Assembly (NCBI RefSeq): GCF_009915685.1
Contig: NZ_JAABLP010000003.1
Direction: 5' to 3' (one strand)
DNA length: 64,000 nucleotides
Source of the DNA: Pannonibacter tanglangensis
Lineage (GTDB): Bacteria; Pseudomonadota; Alphaproteobacteria; Rhizobiales; Stappiaceae
Shown: positions 57,815-64,000 of the stretch, one piece after another
How the letters are laid out: the number at the start of each line of letters is the position of its first letter
How positions within the stretch are numbered: the first letter of the stretch is position 1
Notes under the pieces: model-generated
Told to the model about the DNA's origin: nothing
Database searches by the model: none
Seen by the model: only the letters and a program-made list of their open reading frames with translations
Position numbers and translations under genes: made by a program

Positions 57815-59350
57815 ATGATCCGGACCCTCACCGGCCGCACCGGTCGCATCACAACGCTCTCCCTCGCTGCGTTCCTGGGCTCCACGGCCCTTGCCCTTGC
57901 TGCCGGCAAGATCGACGTCGCCATCATCGGCGAGCCGCCCACCCTTGACCCGATGATGTCCACGGCCGATGTCGTCAGCATCGTCACGCAGCATGTCTAC
58001 GAGACGCTCTACACCTTCGACGAGAACTGGGACGTGGCCCCGCTGCTGGCGGAATCGCTGCCCTTCATCTCGGAAGACGGCAAGACCTACAAGATCCCGC
58101 TGCGCGAGGGCATCACCTTCCACGACGGCTCGGCCATGGACAGCGCCGACGTTGTCGCCGCGCTGAAGCGCTGGACGACCGTCGCGGCCCGCGGCAAGTC
58201 CGTCGCCGGCATGATCGACAGCATCGAGGCCGAAGGTCCGAGCGTCGTCGTCATCAAGCTGAACAAGCCCTATTCGCCGCTGCTGTCGCTGCTTGCCTTC
58301 TCCAACTCCGCCGCCATCGTGGTGCCGCAGGAGATCCTGGGCGAGAAGCTGTCGGCCACTGTCGGCACCGGTCCCTACAAGCTCATCGAGCATGCGCCGG
58401 ACCGCTACATCCAGCTCGGCAAGTTCGACGGCTTCAAGTCCCGCAGCGAGCCGTCCAGCGGCAGCGCCGGCGCCCGCGCCCAGACGCTGGACGAGATCCG
58501 CTTCGTTCCGGTTCCGGATGCCAACACCCGCGTCGAGGGCCTGATCTCGGGCCAGTTCGCCTTCGCCGACAGCCTGCCGACCGAAGCCTTTGGCCGTCTT
58601 TCGGAGAGCGCCAGCGTCGAGCCGGTGCTGCTGCGTCCGTTCGGCTGGCCGCTGTTTGCCTTCAACCTGAAGAAGGGCATCGGCACCAACCTCGGCATCC
58701 GCCAGGCCGTGCAGGCCGCCCTGTCGCCCGATGACATGCTCTTCGCCGCCTTTGGCGACGACAAGTACTTCGTCGTCGACGCAGCCCTGTTCCCCGAGCA
58801 GTTCCCGTGGAACAACGAGGAAGGCAAGGAGCTCTACGCCCAGGCCAATCCGGAAAAGGCCAAGGAAGTCCTCGCCAAGGCCGGATACAAGGGTGAGCCG
58901 CTGCGCATCCTGACCTCGCGCCAGTACGAGTTCCACTTCAAGATGGCCGAAGTGGCCAAGATGAACCTGGAAGCCGCCGGCTTCACCGTTCAGCTCGATG
59001 TCGTCGAATGGGCCACCCTGATCGAGCGTCGCGGCAATCCGGACCTGTGGGACATCTACATCACCCACTCGCCGTTCCTGCCCGAGCCGACGCTGACCAA
59101 CCTCTATGTCGAGAACTCGCCGATCGGCTGGGTCAGCGCCAACCGCGATGCGGTCTACGCCCGTCTGACGGGCGAGAGCGATCCGGTCGCCCGCCAGGCC
59201 GCCTTCGCCGAGCTGCAGAAGCTCGTCTACGAGGAAGTGCCCTTCTACAAGGTCGGCGGCTTCAATGCCGTCATGGGCAAGAAGAAGGACCTCTCCGGCG
59301 TCACCCTGACCCCGTGGCCGTTCTTCTGGAACGCCAAGCTCGGCAACTGA
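57815..59350 (+). CDS. Peptide-type ABC transporter substrate-binding protein
   Basis: The ATG at 57815 follows TGGAGGATGAC. The 511-residue protein has a signal peptide (TLSLAAFLGSTALALAA) and the SBP family 5 pattern: EPPTLDPMMSTADVVSIVTQ, then PLLAESLPFISEDGKTYKIP and KPYSPLLSLLAF. It feeds the two DppB/DppC-type permeases downstream. Substrate is unknown: peptides, opines or amino sugars are possible. Confidence 0.9.
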   Translation: MIRTLTGRTGRITTLSLAAFLGSTALALAAGKIDVAIIGEPPTLDPMMSTADVVSIVTQHVYETLYTFDENWDVAPLLAESLPFISEDGKTYKIPLREGITFHDGSAMDSADVVAALKRWTTVAARGKSVAGMIDSIEAEGPSVVVIKLNKPYSPLLSLLAFSNSAAIVVPQEILGEKLSATVGTGPYKLIEHAPDRYIQLGKFDGFKSRSEPSSGSAGARAQTLDEIRFVPVPDANTRVEGLISGQFAFADSLPTEAFGRLSESASVEPVLLRPFGWPLFAFNLKKGIGTNLGIRQAVQAALSPDDMLFAAFGDDKYFVVDAALFPEQFPWNNEEGKELYAQANPEKAKEVLAKAGYKGEPLRILTSRQYEFHFKMAEVAKMNLEAAGFTVQLDVVEWATLIERRGNPDLWDIYITHSPFLPEPTLTNLYVENSPIGWVSANRDAVYARLTGESDPVARQAAFAELQKLVYEEVPFYKVGGFNAVMGKKKDLSGVTLTPWPFFWNAKLGN

Positions 59351-59684
59351 CCTGACAGTCGCGGCCTCCCCGCCGCTGTCATGGCGGGGAGGCTGACCGA
59401 CACCCTGCGCTGCAAGCCGGCCGCAGGCCTTCTCCCCCCTTGAGGGGGAGATGTCTGCGACAGCAGACAGAGGGGGGGGGGGGGGGGAGAAGCGCGTCAA
59501 CGCAAAGCTGCCTCTCGAAAGTCGGAAAGTCCGCATACCCCCCTCTGCCCCCTGCCGGAGGCATCTCCCCCTCAAGGGGGGAGAGGGCTCGGGGCAAGGA
59601 CCATCGCCAGACGTTCCGCAGCGCCGATGAACAGATCGTCGGCGTCGCCTTGGAAACCAAGTTTCACCGCCAGAGGTCCCGCCC
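59351..59684. repeat. Palindromic intergenic repeat, copy B, with a long G run
   Basis: The 334-base gap between the binding protein and permease genes holds a second copy (59431-59587) of the 42861-43005 unit: the same outer arms CCCCTTGAGGGGGAGATGTC and their inverse, with a different centre. A run of 16 G's lies at about 59472-59487. Confidence 0.75.
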
Positions 59685-60626
59685 ATGGCCAACTACATCC
59701 TGAAGCGATTTGCCGGCATGGCACTGGTGATCTTCATCGTGCTGACGCTGGTCTTCGTGCTTGTCCGGCTGGCGCCCGGAGATCCGGCGGCGCTGATGCT
59801 GGGACCGGAAGCGACGGCGGCGGACATTGCTGCGCTGCGCAGCCAGCTCGGTCTCGATCAGCCCATCCTGGTGCAGTATCTTGCCTTCATCGCCGACGTG
59901 CTGCGCGGTGATCTCGGCACCTCCATCTTCTTCAACCAGCCGGTTGCCGACGTGCTGATCGCCCGCGCGGAACCCACCGTGTTCCTGACGCTGTTCTCGA
60001 TCCTGATCGCCGTCGCCATCGCCCTGCCGGTCGGCATTGCCTCCGCCTACACCCGCGGCTCGCTGTTCGACCAGGGCACCCTGTCGACGGCCATCCTTGT
60101 TGCCTCCGTGCCCTCCTTCTGGCTCGGCCTCATCATCCAGCAGCAGCTCGGCAGCAATCTCGGCCTCCTGCCGGTGTCCGGCTATGGTCCGCCGGAGGCG
60201 AGCTTCGGCGAGCGCATGACCTACCTGATCATGCCGGCCATCGTTCTCGGGATCGTCAACTCCGCGCTGATCATCCGCTTCACCCGCGCCTCGATGCTGG
60301 ACGTGCTGTCGGAGGATTTCGTCCGCACCGCCCGCTCCAAGGGCATGAGCGAATCCCGCGTCGTCCTGAAGCATGCCTTCAAGAACGCGCTGATCCCGAT
60401 CGTCACCGTGGTGGGCCTCACCTTCGCGCTGCTCATTTCCGGGGCCGTCGTCACCGAGCGCGTCTTCAACCTGCCCGGCATCGGCTCGCTGGTGGTGGGG
60501 GCCGTGCTCAGGCGTGACTATCCGACCATCCAGGGGGCGCTGATCGTCGTCGCGGCCCTCTATGTCTTCGTCAACTTCCTGATCGACATGCTGTACCTGG
60601 CCATCGATCCCCGCGTGAAATACTGA
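59685..60626 (+). CDS. Dipeptide-type ABC permease (DppB-like)
   Basis: The 313-residue protein has six helices and the DppB layout: IVLTLVFVLVRLAPGDPAAL, a periplasmic domain, and the EAA loop (DFVRTARSKGMSESRVVLKH). It pairs with the next gene. The repeat unit upstream separates it from the binding protein gene within the same operon. Confidence 0.93.
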   Translation: MANYILKRFAGMALVIFIVLTLVFVLVRLAPGDPAALMLGPEATAADIAALRSQLGLDQPILVQYLAFIADVLRGDLGTSIFFNQPVADVLIARAEPTVFLTLFSILIAVAIALPVGIASAYTRGSLFDQGTLSTAILVASVPSFWLGLIIQQQLGSNLGLLPVSGYGPPEASFGERMTYLIMPAIVLGIVNSALIIRFTRASMLDVLSEDFVRTARSKGMSESRVVLKHAFKNALIPIVTVVGLTFALLISGAVVTERVFNLPGIGSLVVGAVLRRDYPTIQGALIVVAALYVFVNFLIDMLYLAIDPRVKY

Positions 60627-60639
60627 AAAGGAGCGTGTC

Positions 60640-61500
60640 ATGGCCGGTGCTTCGGCGGCAGGTGCCGCTCCCAGCCTCTTCAAGGTGCTCATCCAGCGCC
60701 GTTCGGTGGCCCTCGGGCTTGCCATTCTCGCGGTCGTCGTCTTCGCCGCGGTCTTTGCCGACCTGATCGCCCCGCACGATCCGGGCGTGATGTCGGTGCG
60801 CAACCGGCTGAAGCCGCCCGGCGCCGAGTGGTGGTTCGGCACCGACGAGTTCGGCCGCGATGTCTTCACCCGGCTCATCTACGCCGGGCGGGTGTCGCTC
60901 ATCGTGGGCATCGGCACCGCCGTGCTGGCCTCGGTCATCGGCATCATCCTCGGGCTCACCGGCGGCTTCTTCCGCAAGCTCGACGCGCCGGTCAGCCGGC
61001 TGGTCGACGCGATGATGGCCTTCCCGGACATTCTTCTGGCGATCTCGCTGGTGGCGGTCCTCGGCGGCTCGCTGTCAAACCTGATCCTGGCGCTGTCCAT
61101 CGTCTATGCCCCGCGCGTCGCCCGTGTCGTGCGTGCGGCAACGCTGGTCATCCGCGAGCTTCCCTATGTGGAGGCGGCCCGGGCGCTCGGCACCTCCACC
61201 TGGCGCATCCTCGTGCACCACATCCTGCGCAACATGGTCTCGCCCGTGATCGTGCAGGCGACCTTCATCTTTGCCTATTCGATGCTGGCCGAGGCGGGCC
61301 TCTCCTTCCTGGGCGTCGGCGTCGATCCCTCGACCCCCACTTGGGGCTCGATGATCAACGGCGGCCGGCAGTATATTGGCACGGCCGACTGGCTGATCCT
61401 GTTCCCGGGCCTCGCCATCACCCTGTCCGTCCTGTCGCTGCAGATCGCCGGTGACGGGCTGCGCGATGCCCTTGACCCTCGCCTCTCCAAGGACCTCTGA
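60640..61500 (+). CDS. Dipeptide-type ABC permease (DppC-like)
   Basis: The 286-residue protein has an N-terminal helix, the DppC motif (WWFGTDEFGRDVFTRLIYAG) and the EAA loop (YVEAARALGTSTWRILVHHI). It follows the first permease by 13 bases. Confidence 0.93.
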   Translation: MAGASAAGAAPSLFKVLIQRRSVALGLAILAVVVFAAVFADLIAPHDPGVMSVRNRLKPPGAEWWFGTDEFGRDVFTRLIYAGRVSLIVGIGTAVLASVIGIILGLTGGFFRKLDAPVSRLVDAMMAFPDILLAISLVAVLGGSLSNLILALSIVYAPRVARVVRAATLVIRELPYVEAARALGTSTWRILVHHILRNMVSPVIVQATFIFAYSMLAEAGLSFLGVGVDPSTPTWGSMINGGRQYIGTADWLILFPGLAITLSVLSLQIAGDGLRDALDPRLSKDL

Positions 61501-61504
61501 CACC

Positions 61505-62613
61505 ATGACTGCCCGCACGCTCACCAACTTCCGCGCCATCGGCTTTGCCCGCAACCCGGGTGCCGCGCTCCACATCGACGCCGACGGCCGGATCGTTGCC
61601 GCGCCGGTCGCCGGGGCCGAGACCATCGACCTCGCCGGCGCCTACCTGTCGCCCGGCTGGGCCGACCTGCATGTGCATGTCTGGTATGGCGGCACCGACA
61701 TTTCCGTCCGCGCCGACTATTGCGGCGTCGCCCATGGCGTGACCGCGATGGCGGACGCGGGCTCCTCGGGCGAGGCCGCGTTCCATGGCCTGCGCGAATA
61801 TGTCATCGAGAAGCAGCCGGAGACGGTGCGCGCCTTCCTCAACATCGGCTCCATCGGTGTCGTGGCCTGCAACCGCGTGCCGGAGCTGATCGACCTGCGC
61901 TTCATCGACGTGGACCGGACGCTGGCCGTCGTCGAGGCGAACCGCGACGTGATCTGCGGCATCAAGGTCCGCGCCAGCGGCGTCATCACCGGCGCCTGGG
62001 GCATCGGGCCGGCCAAGATCGCCAAGCGCGTTGCCGAAATCTGCGAGCTGCCGCTGATGGTGCATGTCGGCGAGCCGCTGCCGATGATCGACGAGGTCTT
62101 CGCCATCCTCTCCGAAGGCGACATCGTCACCCACTGCTTCAACGGCAAGCGCACCGGCTCCATCACCGACACGCCGGCGCTGATGCAGATGGCCAAGGAT
62201 CTCGCCCGGTCGGGCGTGCGCATGGACGTCGGCCATGGCGCGGCCTCCTACAATTTCGCCGTCGCCCAGCGCGCCATCGGCGAAGGCCTGATCCCCTTCT
62301 CCATCTCCACCGACCTGCACCAGAACAACATCGACGGTCCGGTGCATGACCTCGCCACCACCGTCTCCAAGCTGATGATGGCCGGCCTCACCCTCGACCA
62401 GTGCATCACCGGCATCACCACCAACCCGCGCTCCGTCATGGGTCTCGGCGAGCCGGGCGTCGGCGACCGGGCCGACTTCACCGTCTTCACCATCGAGGAC
62501 GCGGACGAGCCGGTGTCGGACAGCCAGGGCAACCACAGCCGGCTGTCGCAGGTGTTCCAGCCGAAATACGCGGTGCTCGGCTCGACGGTCTACCAGGCGC
62601 GGCGGAGGAAGAC

Positions 62614-62617
<4 letters not shown>
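61505..62617 (+). CDS. Amidohydrolase within the ABC operon
   Basis: The ATG at 61505 follows the permease stop by 4 bases. The 370-residue protein has the binuclear amidohydrolase set: His56 and His58 in DLHVHVW, Lys154 in GIKVRAS (carbamylated lysine in this class), His187, His210 and Asp270. It resembles the dihydroorotase/deacetylase-like group. It probably hydrolyses the imported compound, which would then be an amide, lactam or N-acyl amino acid. Confidence 0.88.
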
Positions 62618-63665
<1,048 letters not shown>

Positions 63666-63669
<4 letters not shown>

Positions 63670-64000
63670 CCGCCACCCCGCTTCTCTCGATCCGAAACCT
63701 TACCAAGGTGTTCGACACGCCCGGCGGCAAGGTCCGGGCGCTGACCGACGTCAGCCTCGACATTCCGCGCGGCTCCATCCTCGGTCTCGTCGGCGAATCC
63801 GGCTCCGGCAAGACCACGCTGGGGCGCTGCGTGCTGCGGCTGATCGAGCCCACCTCGGGCCAGGTCGTCTTCGACGGCACCGACATCACGGCACTGGGCG
63901 CCCGCGACATGAAGGCGATGCGCAAGCGCATGCAGATCGTCTTCCAGGATCCCTTCTCCAGCCTCAATCCGCGCATGCGCGTGCACGAGATCATCGGCGA
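63666..64000 (+). CDS. Peptide-type ABC ATPase (DppF-like), partial
   Basis: The ATG at 63666 overlaps the previous stop as ATGA. The available 111 residues include Walker A GESGSGKTT and the Q-loop (MQIVFQDPFSSLNPRMRV). The gene continues past the right edge. It is the second ATPase expected in a DppDF-type system. Confidence 0.9.

Overview
The window is GC-rich DNA from an alphaproteobacterium. The aglR/aglEFGAK-type alpha-glucoside locus and the GcrA and GapR homologues point to the Hyphomicrobiales, possibly a Stappiaceae-like genus; the genus is inference. About the first half (1 to about 34,290) is the right-hand part of a temperate siphophage prophage. The rest is ordinary chromosome.

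Prophage layout. The late genes run leftward from about 19.8 kb to the left edge: HNH endonuclease, small and large terminase, portal, ClpP-type protease, HK97 capsid, connector and tail-completion proteins, tail tube, two tail chaperones, a 1,881-residue tape measure, baseplate and tip proteins, and a spike base protein cut by the window edge. Rightward of them, on the same strand, is the early block: a Cro-like protein, a CII-like protein, a GcrA-like protein with a duplicated helix-turn-helix, an XRE protein, an adenine methyltransferase, a beta-clamp (DnaN) homologue, a replication protein with internal iterons, and a NusG/RfaH-like protein. A terminator follows the NusG-like gene and precedes the late operon, which suggests processive antitermination. 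The switch region (26.2-27.6 kb) has two paralogous repressors around a HIRAN-domain gene. Three perfect GTTGC-N7-GCAAC operators lie here, two of them inside oppositely directed promoters of identical geometry. A rightward block of small genes includes a moron cassette flanked by direct repeats, an IS110-transposase-like protein and a GapR (DUF2312) homologue. It ends with an excisionase-like gene overlapping a tyrosine recombinase, next to a tRNA-Thr(GGT) 3' fragment that marks the attachment site. Lysis genes and the left end lie outside the window.

Chromosome. After the attachment site come a TerC-family membrane protein, a YqaA/VTT-type protein, a LysR regulator divergent from DsbA-like and degenerate metallo-beta-lactamase genes, and a three-domain kinase/M23/aminotransferase fusion divergent from an Lrp regulator. 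Next is the alpha-glucoside uptake operon (aglEFGAK type) with its LacI regulator and a GH1 beta-glucosidase. Then come a short GNAT protein, a NudK-like Nudix hydrolase, a PhoX-family Tat-exported protein, a TetR-DUF418 pair with paired operators, and a dipeptide-type ABC operon that includes an amidohydrolase and is cut by the right edge. Palindromic GC-rich repeats are scattered through the intergenic DNA.

The most unusual feature is that one temperate phage carries homologues of several chromosome-replication and cell-cycle factors of its host class (DnaN, GcrA, GapR and an adenine methyltransferase) together with its own NusG-type antiterminator.
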